In this document: piece by piece, positions 8,737 to 16,596 of the stretch
Numbering within the stretch: position 1 is the first letter of the stretch
Layout: each line of letters starts with the position of its first letter
Notes under the pieces: model-generated
What the model was told of the DNA's origin: nothing
Seen by the model: the letters and a program-made list of their open reading frames with translations, nothing else
Databases searched by the model: none
Program-made: the position numbers and the translations under genes
Origin: SZAS-18 sp038322235
GTDB lineage: Bacteria > Verrucomicrobiota > Verrucomicrobiia > Chthoniobacterales > SZAS-18
DNA length: 64,000 nucleotides
Direction of reading: 5' to 3'
Assembly: GCA_038322235.1 (NCBI GenBank)
Contig: JBBQFQ010000005.1
Location: 100,826 to 164,825, forward strand

Positions 8737-9410
8737 TCACGTTGAATGACCCCCAGGAACTCCAGCGGGAGTACGCGATCCGCTTTGGTCCCATGGCCGA
8801 CTATCGGGTCCGCGTCTGGCAGGTCCTGACGGCGGAGTTTTTCCAACGCTGGGTGCCGGCGAATGGCGTCGTGCTCGATCTCGGCTGCGGTTGGGGGGAA
8901 TTCATCAATCACATCGAGGCGAAGGAGAAGTTCGGGATGGATCTGAATCCCGATGCCGCCGGCCGGCTCGCGCCGGGAATTCGATTCCTGCAGCAGGATT
9001 GTTCGAAAAGCTGGGACGTGGCGGATCAGTCGCTGGACGTCGTTTTCACGAGCAATTTTTTTGAGCATCTCCCCACGAAGGAATCGCTCCGCGAGACCCT
9101 CGTCCAGGCCCGGCGCTGCTTGAAGCCGGGCGGACGGTTGATCTGCCTCGGACCAAACGCGCGCTTCCTCGCCGGTTCCTATTGGGATTTCTGGGATCAC
9201 CACCTCGCCCTGACCGATCGCTCGCTCGCCGAGATTCTTCAGCTGCTCGACTTCGAAATCGAGCGCAACTTCCCGCGTTTCCTTCCCTACACCATGGTCC
9301 GCTCCCGGGGCCTCCCCCTCTTCCTGATCCGGCTCTTCCTCCGCGTGCCTGCTCTTTGGTGGACCGTCGGAAAGCAGTTTCTGGTCATCGCCCGCAACCC
9401 GTCCGCTTGA
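8733..9410 (+). CDS. Class I SAM-dependent methyltransferase
   Basis: 225 residues, coupled to the preceding glycosyltransferase by an ATGA overlap. Motif I is VLDLGCGWGEFI (about residue 47), followed by the acidic motif KFGMDLNP and the later FTSNFFEHLPTKESLRETL, as in Methyltransf_11/25 proteins. The C-terminus carries a hydrophobic arginine-rich stretch (LFLIRLFLRVPALWWTVGKQFLV), perhaps membrane associated. Likely acts on a sugar or lipid-linked intermediate; the substrate cannot be read from sequence. Confidence 0.88.
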   Translation: MITLNDPQELQREYAIRFGPMADYRVRVWQVLTAEFFQRWVPANGVVLDLGCGWGEFINHIEAKEKFGMDLNPDAAGRLAPGIRFLQQDCSKSWDVADQSLDVVFTSNFFEHLPTKESLRETLVQARRCLKPGGRLICLGPNARFLAGSYWDFWDHHLALTDRSLAEILQLLDFEIERNFPRFLPYTMVRSRGLPLFLIRLFLRVPALWWTVGKQFLVIARNPSA

Positions 9411-9467
9411 CGGCCTCCGGGGTGCCCAGCTCGCACTCGTCGGGAGCCAGGCACGGATCTTCTGCGT

Positions 9468-9495
9468 TTGTGTCGGCATCCATGCAATTGATACT
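9468..9495 (+). promoter_or_regulatory. Candidate sigma-70 promoter of the HTH gene
   Basis: TTGTGT (9468-9473), a 16-bp spacer and GATACT (9490-9495). A start point about 7 bp further would fall at about 9502, only 3 bp before the ATG at 9505, so the message could be nearly leaderless. The -10 overlaps the palindrome at 9493-9514. Confidence 0.4.
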
Positions 9496-9514
9496 GGTTC
9501 ACAAATGAACCAGT
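9493..9514. promoter_or_regulatory. Perfect 9-bp inverted repeat spanning the HTH gene start codon
   Basis: ACTGGTTCA, 4-bp spacer CAAA, TGAACCAGT. Both arms match perfectly, and the ATG at 9505-9507 is inside. This is the geometry of an autoregulatory operator of an XRE-type antitoxin or repressor: binding would cover the -10 and the translation start. Confidence 0.65.
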
Positions 9515-9870
9515 CTCACGCGATGCCGTCGCAAGCCACCGACCTTAAGCTGAAGCGGGCTCTCACCGAATCGATCCGGAAGACGATGGCCGCGCAAAAG
9601 CTGACCATCAGTGCCCTGGCGGAAAGAATGGGAACCGGCCGCACCGCCGTGCGTCGGATCCTCGATGCCAACAACACGTCCATCACGTTCCGCTCGATGA
9701 GTCGGGCGGCAGAAGCGGTGGGCCTCAAGATCAAGCTCATCGCCGAACCAATGTCCCCGGATGAGTTGGGCAAACTTGCCCATCGTCTCGCGAATGCGAA
9801 AAGCGACGCCGAGGCCAACAGGCTGGCGGAGGAGATCGCGATCGGATTCTACGCGGGGACCGAGGCCTAA
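9505..9870 (+). CDS. XRE-family helix-turn-helix regulator (antitoxin-like)
   Basis: 121 residues. A Cro/C1-type HTH lies at about 32-80 (KLTISALAERMGTGRTAVRRILDANN, then ITFRSMSRAAEAVGLKIKL), as in HigA/HTH_XRE antitoxins. A basic N-terminus precedes it, and a C-terminal helical region (DELGKLAHRLANAKSDAEANRLAEEIAIGFYAG) may be a dimer or partner-binding domain. A perfect palindrome covers the start codon. A small unknown gene begins within or just after its 3' end, making a two-gene unit. No recognisable RelE/HigB toxin is next to it. Confidence 0.85.
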   Translation: MNQSHAMPSQATDLKLKRALTESIRKTMAAQKLTISALAERMGTGRTAVRRILDANNTSITFRSMSRAAEAVGLKIKLIAEPMSPDELGKLAHRLANAKSDAEANRLAEEIAIGFYAGTEA

Positions 9871-10105
9871 AGTCCAACGCCAAAATATTCCTCGCCCACT
9901 CTTCGCCCATTTGGTTCAACGAGTCAGAGAGCGAGATATCGACGCGGAGGCACTGCAATCCCTCGCTAAATGGCTTGATACCAACCCGGAGGTTCCCGTC
10001 GGGGATTGGTACAAGCGCTTCCCCGCCATGACGGTTTGTGGAACCGGGCCGCTCGTTAAGACGTTTCTGACGCCGACCCAAGCTCCGTACGGTTTGGCTA
10101 TCTAG
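9794..10105 (+). CDS. Small conserved protein downstream of and overlapping the HTH gene
   Basis: The protein-like part runs from about 9866 (PKVQRQNIPRPLFAHLVQRV...) to 10105 and includes WLDTNPEVPVGDWYKRFPAMTVCG and VKTFLTPTQAP, far too protein-like to be chance. It is in a different frame from the HTH gene. The start is unclear: ATG 9794 lies inside the HTH gene, TTG 9911 would cut the conserved beginning, and no strong Shine-Dalgarno site is seen. An ACG start at 9851 or a frameshift fusion to the HTH gene are other options. Function unknown; its place suggests a partner of the regulator. Confidence 0.6.
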   Translation: MRKATPRPTGWRRRSRSDSTRGPRPKVQRQNIPRPLFAHLVQRVRERDIDAEALQSLAKWLDTNPEVPVGDWYKRFPAMTVCGTGPLVKTFLTPTQAPYGLAI

Positions 10106-10149
10106 CAGCTTGTCGCGACGACATTCCGAAAGCCATCCGCCTGACGATT

Positions 10150-10181
10150 TGAGCAAACGAAAAGGCGGCCAGGGGCCGCCT
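10150..10181 (-). terminator. Rho-independent terminator, minus strand
   Basis: Perfect hairpin AGGCGGCC-CCT-GGCCGCCT (minus strand) followed by TTTCGTTTGC. It lies downstream of the vapB/vapC relic and convergent with the HTH partner gene, so it can end the minus-strand transcript. Confidence 0.6.
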
Positions 10182-10260
10182 CGGAAGATTCGGGGTTGGG
10201 TTGATCGATCCTGAAGGTTGGGCCGATGGATTTCCGCCACCCGTGCAGACGTCGCGTCGA

Positions 10261-10334
10261 GATCAACGTTACCAGCTGGCATCGAAGCCCGCCGCCCCTG
10301 CCGGGTCTCGATCGCTCCCGGCGACTACCGGTGG
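10261..10334. repeat. Dispersed repeat family B, copy 1
   Basis: About 74 bp containing CAGCTGGCA, CCGCCGCCCCTGCCGGG, CGGCGA and ACCGGTGGCT. It aligns without large gaps to 43698-43771, at roughly 75-80% identity by eye. It lies in the non-coding stretch between the HTH unit and vapB. The rest of 10106-10400 shows no gene. Confidence 0.7.
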
Positions 10335-10389
10335 CTATGCCGCGGCAGCCGAGCCTGGGAGCCAGATCGACATGCTTCGCGTGTTCCCT

Positions 10390-10488
10390 CTTCCCATCGA
10401 TCAAATTTCTGGCGCCCTTCCAAGACACAACCTGCGTGGGCCGATCCGCTCAAGTAACTGGAGAAATCGTATCGAGGAGATGCGTCAT
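10390..10488 (-). pseudogene. vapC toxin relic (PIN domain start only)
   Basis: Starts with ATG overlapping the vapB stop (ATGA), the normal vapBC arrangement, and reads MTHLLDT, the typical PIN-domain beginning with the first catalytic Asp. A stop follows after 12 codons. Shifting frame after LDT gives FSSYLSGSA, resembling the next VapC helix, after which similarity fades into repeat DNA. The toxin is dead and the antitoxin remains. Confidence 0.6.
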
Positions 10489-10718
10489 TCGTTGACCAAC
10501 GGGCTCGGAGGCGTTGTGCCCTGCGGAGGACGAGCGAACGACCCATCGGAAATCCGGATGGTCTCGAAGAATTCATCCGGCCAAGCCGTTTCGGTCGCTG
10601 GCTCAATCAGCAGGCCGCTTCCCAACCGTCGAATCGTGACGGTCTTACCCGGCAGATGGAGATCCTTCGGCAGGCGCACCGCCTGACTCTGGCCGTTCAG
10701 AAAAAGGGTCGTCGTCAT
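10485..10718 (-). CDS. vapB: VapB-type (AbrB/SpoVT fold) antitoxin
   Basis: 77 residues with the swapped-hairpin AbrB-type DNA-binding N-terminus: TTTLFLNGQSQAVRLPKDLHL, GKTVTIRRLGSGLLIEPA. The C-terminus PDEFFETIRISDGSFARPPQ is the usual VapC-inhibiting tail. Its partner vapC directly downstream is reduced to a relic, so this is an orphan antitoxin that may now only regulate or protect. Confidence 0.9.
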   Translation of the reverse strand: MTTTLFLNGQSQAVRLPKDLHLPGKTVTIRRLGSGLLIEPATETAWPDEFFETIRISDGSFARPPQGTTPPSPLVNE

Positions 10719-10766
10719 ATGCGAGGTATGCCGCTGGACATGCCTCCGTCAACCAAGCGCCGCCCC

Positions 10767-12572
10767 CTACATTTCCCACCAGCGCCGGAAGACGTAGATG
10801 CACCAGCGTTGGTACCAGGTGCGCGGGTGCACGCCGGCGACGTCGGTCACGTTCTCGCCGAAGAGCCCCTTCCAGTCATGTTCGAGCCACCGTTCGAACG
10901 GAAACGAGAAACCCCGCTTCGCGCCGTGCGCCACCCACTCGGGGATTTCGGGGACCGCTTCGAGGAGCATCGCCTTCCCCGGTCGAAGCCGCCGCTCGGG
11001 CGACACCCGCGCCAGCGCCTCGTAGAGAAAACGGTCCACCAGCGGCACTCGCAGTTCGAGACCCCACGCCATGCTCGCCACATCGCTGTCGCGGAGCAGC
11101 TGGTTCCGCATATACCCGGTGATCTCCAGCGCGCTGATCGCATCCTTCAATCCCGCGCGCGGAACCTCCCCGCCCACGGCCACCCGCCCCGTCAGCGGCG
11201 GCAAGTCGCGCCGGCCATCGAGATAGTGCGCGGTCAGCGTCGCGGCTTCCGCTTCGGTGTAGATTCCCCGGTAGGAGGTCATCGCCCGCTCGAGCGAGAC
11301 GGGCCCGGTGAGGAAGTCGCCGACCCGGCGAAAGCGGGGATGCCCCGGCCAGTGGCGGAGGCATTCTCCGGCCAGGTTCCGGAAACCGCCCAGCTTCCGC
11401 GCCAGCTCGAGCATCCGCGGGATGCCGCTGAAGCTCGGGAAGCTCCCGAAAATTTCGTCTCCCCCCAACCCCGAAAGCACCACCTTGGCGCCGTGCTCAT
11501 GAGCCACCTTCGAGATCGCATAGGTGTTGAATCCGTCGACGCTCGGCTGGTCGAGCCGCATCAGAAATTGCTGAAAAAGCTCCCGGGCCGCCGTGCCGGT
11601 CAGTCGGAAGTCCTCGTGCCTCGTTCGGAAATGATCCGCGGTGCGCTGCGCGCTCTCGCCCTCATTGAACTCCGCCTCATCAAACGAGATCGAGTACGTC
11701 CGCAGGTTCTCCCGCCCTTGGGCCCGCGCGAGGGCGACGAGCGCCGTCGAGTCGATTCCCCCGCTGAGGAACAGCCCGACCGGTACATCGCTCACGAAAT
11801 GGTGCTCCACGCTGTCCAGCAGCGCGCGCCGGACGAACGCGATGTCCTCCCCCGCCGGGATGGGATCGTCCGCTCCTCCGCGCCCGATCGGCAAAGTCCA
11901 GAATCGCTCACTCCGCACCTTCCCGTCCTTCCAGAGCATCCAGTGGCCGGCCTCCAGGCAATGGGCTCCTTCGATCAGAGTTCGCGGCTCCGCGACCGAA
12001 CCGCGCATGAAATATCCCATCAGTCCCGACGCATCGAGCCGCTTTGCGACGATCCCCGTCGTGAGCAACGCCCGGAGCTCCGAGGCGAACGCCAGCGCCC
12101 CGTCCCCGCGGTGGGCATAGTAGAGCGGTTTGATCCCGAGCGCGTCGCGAGCGAGGAAACACGTCCGCTCCTGGAGGTCCCAGATCGCGAGCGCGAACAT
12201 TCCGCCGAATTCGTTGACGCACGCCGGACCCAGCAGCTGATAGAGCAGCAGGACGACTTCCGTGTCCGATTGGGAGACGAGTCGATGTCCCTCCGCCTCG
12301 AGACGCTGGGCGAGCGCCCGAAAGTTATAAATCTCCCCGTTGAAGACCATTGCGTAACGGCCATCCCGGGAAAACATCGGTTGATGGCCCGCCGGGCTGA
12401 GGTCGAGGATCGCGAGGCGGGCATGCGCGAAGCCACAGCGCCCGTCGGGCGAGACGTAGCTTCCGGTATCGTCCGGGCCCCGATGGCGCAGCGCCGCCTG
12501 AAGGTAAGGCAGCACCGAATGGAGCCGCTCCGGCTCCGGTTCAGGATGAATGACACCGGCGATTCCGCACAT
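10767..12572 (-). CDS. asnB: Asparagine synthase (glutamine-hydrolysing)
   Basis: 601 residues. Class II glutaminase domain begins MCGIAGV (Cys2 nucleophile) with RGPDDTGSYV and VFNGEIYNF. The synthetase domain has the ATP P-loop GLFLSGGIDSTALVALA (about 256) and GLGGDEIFGSFPSF. It is the last gene of the minus-strand polysaccharide locus, 26 bp after a GT4 gene. AsnB-type enzymes are frequent in exopolysaccharide loci, where they may amidate uronic acids or other glycan carboxyls rather than make free asparagine; that role here is inference. Confidence 0.92.
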   Translation of the reverse strand: MCGIAGVIHPEPEPERLHSVLPYLQAALRHRGPDDTGSYVSPDGRCGFAHARLAILDLSPAGHQPMFSRDGRYAMVFNGEIYNFRALAQRLEAEGHRLVSQSDTEVVLLLYQLLGPACVNEFGGMFALAIWDLQERTCFLARDALGIKPLYYAHRGDGALAFASELRALLTTGIVAKRLDASGLMGYFMRGSVAEPRTLIEGAHCLEAGHWMLWKDGKVRSERFWTLPIGRGGADDPIPAGEDIAFVRRALLDSVEHHFVSDVPVGLFLSGGIDSTALVALARAQGRENLRTYSISFDEAEFNEGESAQRTADHFRTRHEDFRLTGTAARELFQQFLMRLDQPSVDGFNTYAISKVAHEHGAKVVLSGLGGDEIFGSFPSFSGIPRMLELARKLGGFRNLAGECLRHWPGHPRFRRVGDFLTGPVSLERAMTSYRGIYTEAEAATLTAHYLDGRRDLPPLTGRVAVGGEVPRAGLKDAISALEITGYMRNQLLRDSDVASMAWGLELRVPLVDRFLYEALARVSPERRLRPGKAMLLEAVPEIPEWVAHGAKRGFSFPFERWLEHDWKGLFGENVTDVAGVHPRTWYQRWCIYVFRRWWEM

Positions 12573-12598
12573 GAGTTAATCGATTCGGAAATGGGACA

Positions 12599-13759
12599 CT
12601 ACGCGGGCCCGCCATTCTCGGAGGGGAAAAACTCCGTGAAATGCCGGCTCAGCGTCGCCCGGAATCGCGGAAGGCCGAACGCCGTGATCACCCGTTGTCG
12701 CAAGGCCGGCCCGTCGTACAGGATCGCCAGCGGATGTTTCCGTTCCAGCACGCTGATAATGGCATCCCGGATTTCCGCCCCATTTTCCGGGTCAACGAGA
12801 ACGCCCAGTTCCCCGCCCAACAACGGATCCACCGATCCGTCCTGATTCCCCGCGATCACCGGTTTTCCGCACGCGAGAGCCTCCAGAAACACGATCCCAA
12901 AACCTTCGCGTTTGCTCGGCATCGCAAAGACGTCGCCCAAATTATAGTGGGCGCAGAGTTCCTCGTCCGGCACCGCATCCGCCAGGGTGAAAGATGCTTC
13001 GAGGCCCCGTTGTGCGATCATTTCCCGGATGCGCGGCTCGTCATTCCCGCGCCCCACGATGAGATAGTGCGCCTTCGGCACGGCTTGGAGGATCTCGGGC
13101 AGGGCGCGGATGATCTGGTCATGGCCCTTGTATCGCTCCCGCTCGCTCACCCGCGCGACCGTGAGGATCACTTTCGCGTCCGGCGCGATCCCGTATCGCT
13201 CCAGCAGCGCGCGGGACTTGGGCGCGGGCTGGAACGCCTCGGCGTCGAAGGTATTCGGCATCAGATGCACGCGCGCCGGGTCCAAGCCATGTTTGTCGAT
13301 TAGCACGGAGCGCGTGTAGGAGCTCACCGCGAGCACGCGGTCACACGCCCGGAGCGCCCGCCGGATCGAGGGTCGCTCGATGTCCCAGGCTTCGAAACCA
13401 TGCGCGACCGCCCAGAACGGGATGCGGGTCAGCGTTTTCAGGAGGTGGGCGACAGGGGTGAAATTGAGGTGGGAAGTCAAAATCACGTCCGGCCGATGCC
13501 GGAGCCCCAGCCACAGCAGCGTGCTCGCAAACGCCGCCGTCCGGAAAGGTCCGCCGTCCCCGCCGAAACCCACGTGCGTGCCCGGAGGCGTCCGGAAATC
13601 GCCCGCCACCGCGAGATCATTCTTCAGCGCCACTTCGGTGACCGCGACTCGCGGCTCCGCAAAGAGGGCTTCGAGCAGGTAACGCGAATACCGTTGAATC
13701 CCTCCCAGGGACGAGAACATCTCCGGACACCAATAGTGGAGAGTTCGACGGTGCGGCAT
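12599..13759 (-). CDS. GT4 glycosyltransferase
   Basis: 386 residues from ATG 13759; a TTG at 13798 would add 13. GT-B fold: acceptor-domain loop SSLGGIQRYSRYLLEAL, then the donor half with KVILTVARVSERERYKGHDQIIRALP, VGRGNDEPRI and the EX7E motif PSKREGFGIVFLEALACGKPVIAG. Retaining transferase acting on the cytoplasmic face during glycan assembly. Closely spaced in the locus between asnB and another GT4 gene. Confidence 0.92.
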   Translation of the reverse strand: MPHRRTLHYWCPEMFSSLGGIQRYSRYLLEALFAEPRVAVTEVALKNDLAVAGDFRTPPGTHVGFGGDGGPFRTAAFASTLLWLGLRHRPDVILTSHLNFTPVAHLLKTLTRIPFWAVAHGFEAWDIERPSIRRALRACDRVLAVSSYTRSVLIDKHGLDPARVHLMPNTFDAEAFQPAPKSRALLERYGIAPDAKVILTVARVSERERYKGHDQIIRALPEILQAVPKAHYLIVGRGNDEPRIREMIAQRGLEASFTLADAVPDEELCAHYNLGDVFAMPSKREGFGIVFLEALACGKPVIAGNQDGSVDPLLGGELGVLVDPENGAEIRDAIISVLERKHPLAILYDGPALRQRVITAFGLPRFRATLSRHFTEFFPSENGGPA

Positions 13760-13846
13760 CGAGACGGGTACCGCGGTACCCTCTCCATGAACCGCCAACG
13801 GATCGATCGGTTTCAGGTTTTTGATTTCCGGGGACAGGTTCTGGAA

Positions 13847-15028
13847 TCACCCCGCCTTGAACGCGCCGAGCGCGCGGCAGGCCTGCCTGAGCCCTTCCAC
13901 CGCCGCCCGGTAGTCATACGAGGCCACGATCCGGCGACTCTCCTCCCCCCAGCGTCCGAGGCGCGTCCGATCCGCCAGCGCCTCCCGCAGGCTCGAGGTC
14001 AGCGCCGCGATGTCGCCCGCCGGAAAGAGCAGTCCATTCTGGCCGTGCCGCACCAGATCGGCTCCGCATCCCACGTGCGAACTCACCAGCACCGGCAGAC
14101 CCACGCACATCGCCTCGTTCACCGCGAGGCCCCAGGTCTCGTCCCGGCCCAGACTCGGCAGGACGAAGAGATCCGCCGCCGCATAGGTGCGCGGCATCTG
14201 ACTCTGATTCTGGAACGGCGCGAAGACCACGTTGGCCCGACCGCCGGCCCGGGCCCGCAATTCCGCCTCCAGCTCGCCGTCCCCCACGAAGAGCAGCGTC
14301 GCCGAGGGCTGATTCACCGCGAGGAACGCCTCGAGGAGATCCGTCGGCCGCTTTTTCGGCTGGAGTTTTCCGGCGAAGAGCACCACCTGCTGCTCCGCGG
14401 GAATCCCGAGCTCTGCGCGCCAGGTCAGCGCCTGCGCCCGGGCCTCCGGAAGCGCTCCGCCGAAGCGCTCGTTGTCCACCGCGTGCGGGGCGAAGAAAAG
14501 CTTTTCTTCCGGGACATCATGCGCGCGGAAGTATTCGCGGTTCGCCTGGCCGACGTACAGAAACGCGGAGAAGCGCCGGTAGACCAGTGAGATGAGATGC
14601 TTCCGCACCGATTCCTTCCAGCCGGTCGACTTCACGAGCCGGTGCGAGTCACCGCGGAAGAGCAGCGGGGCCTGACGCCGCGGCCACGTCCAGATGAAGC
14701 GTTGCGTCGAGGCAAAGCGGTAGCCGAAAACGAGCACGGCATCCGGCTTGAAGGCTTCGATCCGCCAGCGGAGACGCGGGTTCCAGAGCCCCCGGAAGTG
14801 GTGTGTTCCGGGCTCGCGTGCATCGTTGGGCACGAACTCGCTTTCGTAGCCATCGAGCAGCGGAACATCCCATTGGAACTTCTTCCCGAAGCCCTTGTCC
14901 ACCTGTTCCGTCACGCCAAAATCCCAGAGGTAAAAGACCCGGAGCGAGAACTCCGGCGTGTCCGCGATCCTCCGAAACCACGGCGCGTAGTATTGAATCG
15001 GATGCGTGCTGACAATGGCGAGCCGCAT
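13847..15028 (-). CDS. GT4 glycosyltransferase
   Basis: 393 residues, ATG start. N-terminal LAIVSTHPIQYYAPWFRRIADTPEF, resembling transferases of polysaccharide loci; donor domain QVVLFAGKLQPKKRPTDLLEAFLA, FVGDGELEAELRA and LPSLGRDETWGLAVNEAMCVGLPVLVSSHVG. Starts 2 bp after the stop of the membrane-protein gene at 15031-16569, so it is co-translated in the operon. Confidence 0.92.
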   Translation of the reverse strand: MRLAIVSTHPIQYYAPWFRRIADTPEFSLRVFYLWDFGVTEQVDKGFGKKFQWDVPLLDGYESEFVPNDAREPGTHHFRGLWNPRLRWRIEAFKPDAVLVFGYRFASTQRFIWTWPRRQAPLLFRGDSHRLVKSTGWKESVRKHLISLVYRRFSAFLYVGQANREYFRAHDVPEEKLFFAPHAVDNERFGGALPEARAQALTWRAELGIPAEQQVVLFAGKLQPKKRPTDLLEAFLAVNQPSATLLFVGDGELEAELRARAGGRANVVFAPFQNQSQMPRTYAAADLFVLPSLGRDETWGLAVNEAMCVGLPVLVSSHVGCGADLVRHGQNGLLFPAGDIAALTSSLREALADRTRLGRWGEESRRIVASYDYRAAVEGLRQACRALGAFKAG

Positions 15029-15030
15029 GA

Positions 15031-16569
15031 TCAGGGGGTCTTCGAACTCTCGGACCGATCATCCGCCACCCGGCGGTAGACCGCGAATGAATATCCCGGG
15101 ACCTGATTCGCGATCGGCAGGCCGGCGAAACGGACGGACCCACTCCGGAAGTTTTCCCACTCGCGCTTGAATCCGGGCAGGTCCGGCGCCGTGGGAAGTC
15201 CGGAGTACGCCTGCTGCAGAAAATAGAGCGCGCCCGGCGGCAGTTCGCGCCGCTGCCGCACCGGATCACGCACCGCCGTTTCGAGCCGGACTGTGCTTGG
15301 GTCGGCCGCCAGCGCCCAAAGCGAGAGCGTCACGAGCGGCGGGGCCGTCGAGGTGCGCTCCCATTTCCGGAAGGCATCCCGCGCTTCCTCGAAGCGCACG
15401 CCCTGCGCGAGATACACGCGGAACACCACGGCCTGCCGCGCGAATCCCACCGAGCAGAGGGCAAACGCCGCGCCGACGGCGATCGTTGCCCAGCGTCTCC
15501 CGACGCGGGCTCGCTCTTCGGCCGGGTTGCTGATGAGTCGAAGCAAAGCGGGGAAAAGCACCGGGGAAAAGAGCAGCAAATTGTAGGCGCGATTCGGCGA
15601 GCGGAGCGCGAAATACCAGACGGTCAGCAGGCAGAGTCCGCCGGTCGCGAGGACGAGGGCCGGTGGGCGCGTTTGGAGGGAGAATCCCGCCCCGATCAGC
15701 AGGAGGACAAAGACGAAGCCATAGCCAAACGCGTTGGGCTGGAGAAAGAAGTAGTAGATTCCGGACGCCCCCTCGCTCGTGACCGCGACCATGCGCGCGT
15801 GGGCCGCGATGCCGCGCACCACCTCGGCGATGGGATACGGTCCGAGCATCAACATTCCGGCACAAACGAGCGCCGCGATCGAACCGGTCAGAGCCAACGC
15901 TCCTGCCCATCGGCTGACGGCGCCTCCGAAACTCCCCGCGAACCACGTCGAAACCGCCAACGCTCCAATCACCGCGGCGGCCGGATGCGTGGCGCCCAGC
16001 AGCCCCAGACTGACCCCGAGCACGCTGGCTTGGAGCCGGCCGGAGGTCGCCGTTGCGGCCAGAGTCGAGACCGCGATCAAGAGCGACGCGAGGATGTCCG
16101 GCCGACCCGTCGCATGATTGCCCGTCCAGGTCGCCAGGGCCGGCACCGCAAGCAGCGCGCAGACGGCGAGGCTTGATCGCTGTTCCGCCGGCGCTCCACG
16201 GATCGCGCGGAGGCAGAGTCCAGCCGCCGCGAGCAACGTGGCCAGATTGATCAGCCCGAGCACCGCGAAAGTCCGAGGCACGTCGGCCCGCGCCGCGAAG
16301 GCCGCGACCGTCAGGGGGAACAAAGGGGGATACTGGAGGAAACGGGCCCGCCCGCTCGCGTCCCCTTCCCGACACACTTCCCACGCCGGATTCACCAACC
16401 CGTGTCCGCCGAGCAGATTGACCGCTGGGGCGACGTAGTCGCACGAATCCCGGCCGGGCATCGGGAACATCGACCAGCCCATGAACGTGCTGAACATCCC
16501 GATTGCCACCGCCACGCCGATGACCCACCAGCGAAGCGCACCGGACAGCTCAGCCATGGAACGACCCAA
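15031..16569 (-). CDS. Polytopic membrane protein, probable GT-C glycosyltransferase
   Basis: 512 residues with about 10-12 hydrophobic segments from residue 12 on. The first periplasmic loop contains FPMPGRDSCDYVAPAVNLLGGHGLVNP followed by FLQYPPLFPLTVAAF, the layout of ArnT/PMT-like GT-C enzymes that use polyprenyl-phosphate sugars (acidic residue in loop 1 and a PP-x-x-P segment). The C-terminal periplasmic part (about 380-512) is soluble. Likely adds a sugar at the outer face of the inner membrane; exact family not certain. Confidence 0.7.
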   Translation of the reverse strand: MGRSMAELSGALRWWVIGVAVAIGMFSTFMGWSMFPMPGRDSCDYVAPAVNLLGGHGLVNPAWEVCREGDASGRARFLQYPPLFPLTVAAFAARADVPRTFAVLGLINLATLLAAAGLCLRAIRGAPAEQRSSLAVCALLAVPALATWTGNHATGRPDILASLLIAVSTLAATATSGRLQASVLGVSLGLLGATHPAAAVIGALAVSTWFAGSFGGAVSRWAGALALTGSIAALVCAGMLMLGPYPIAEVVRGIAAHARMVAVTSEGASGIYYFFLQPNAFGYGFVFVLLLIGAGFSLQTRPPALVLATGGLCLLTVWYFALRSPNRAYNLLLFSPVLFPALLRLISNPAEERARVGRRWATIAVGAAFALCSVGFARQAVVFRVYLAQGVRFEEARDAFRKWERTSTAPPLVTLSLWALAADPSTVRLETAVRDPVRQRRELPPGALYFLQQAYSGLPTAPDLPGFKREWENFRSGSVRFAGLPIANQVPGYSFAVYRRVADDRSESSKTP

Positions 16570-16596
16570 ATCGCGGCGAAAAAATCACCGGGCAAC

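Noticed and set aside
10656..12845. 729-codon open frame on the plus strand.
   Set aside because: Antisense to asnB and the following glycosyltransferase; Arg/Pro/Glu-rich shadow with no domain.
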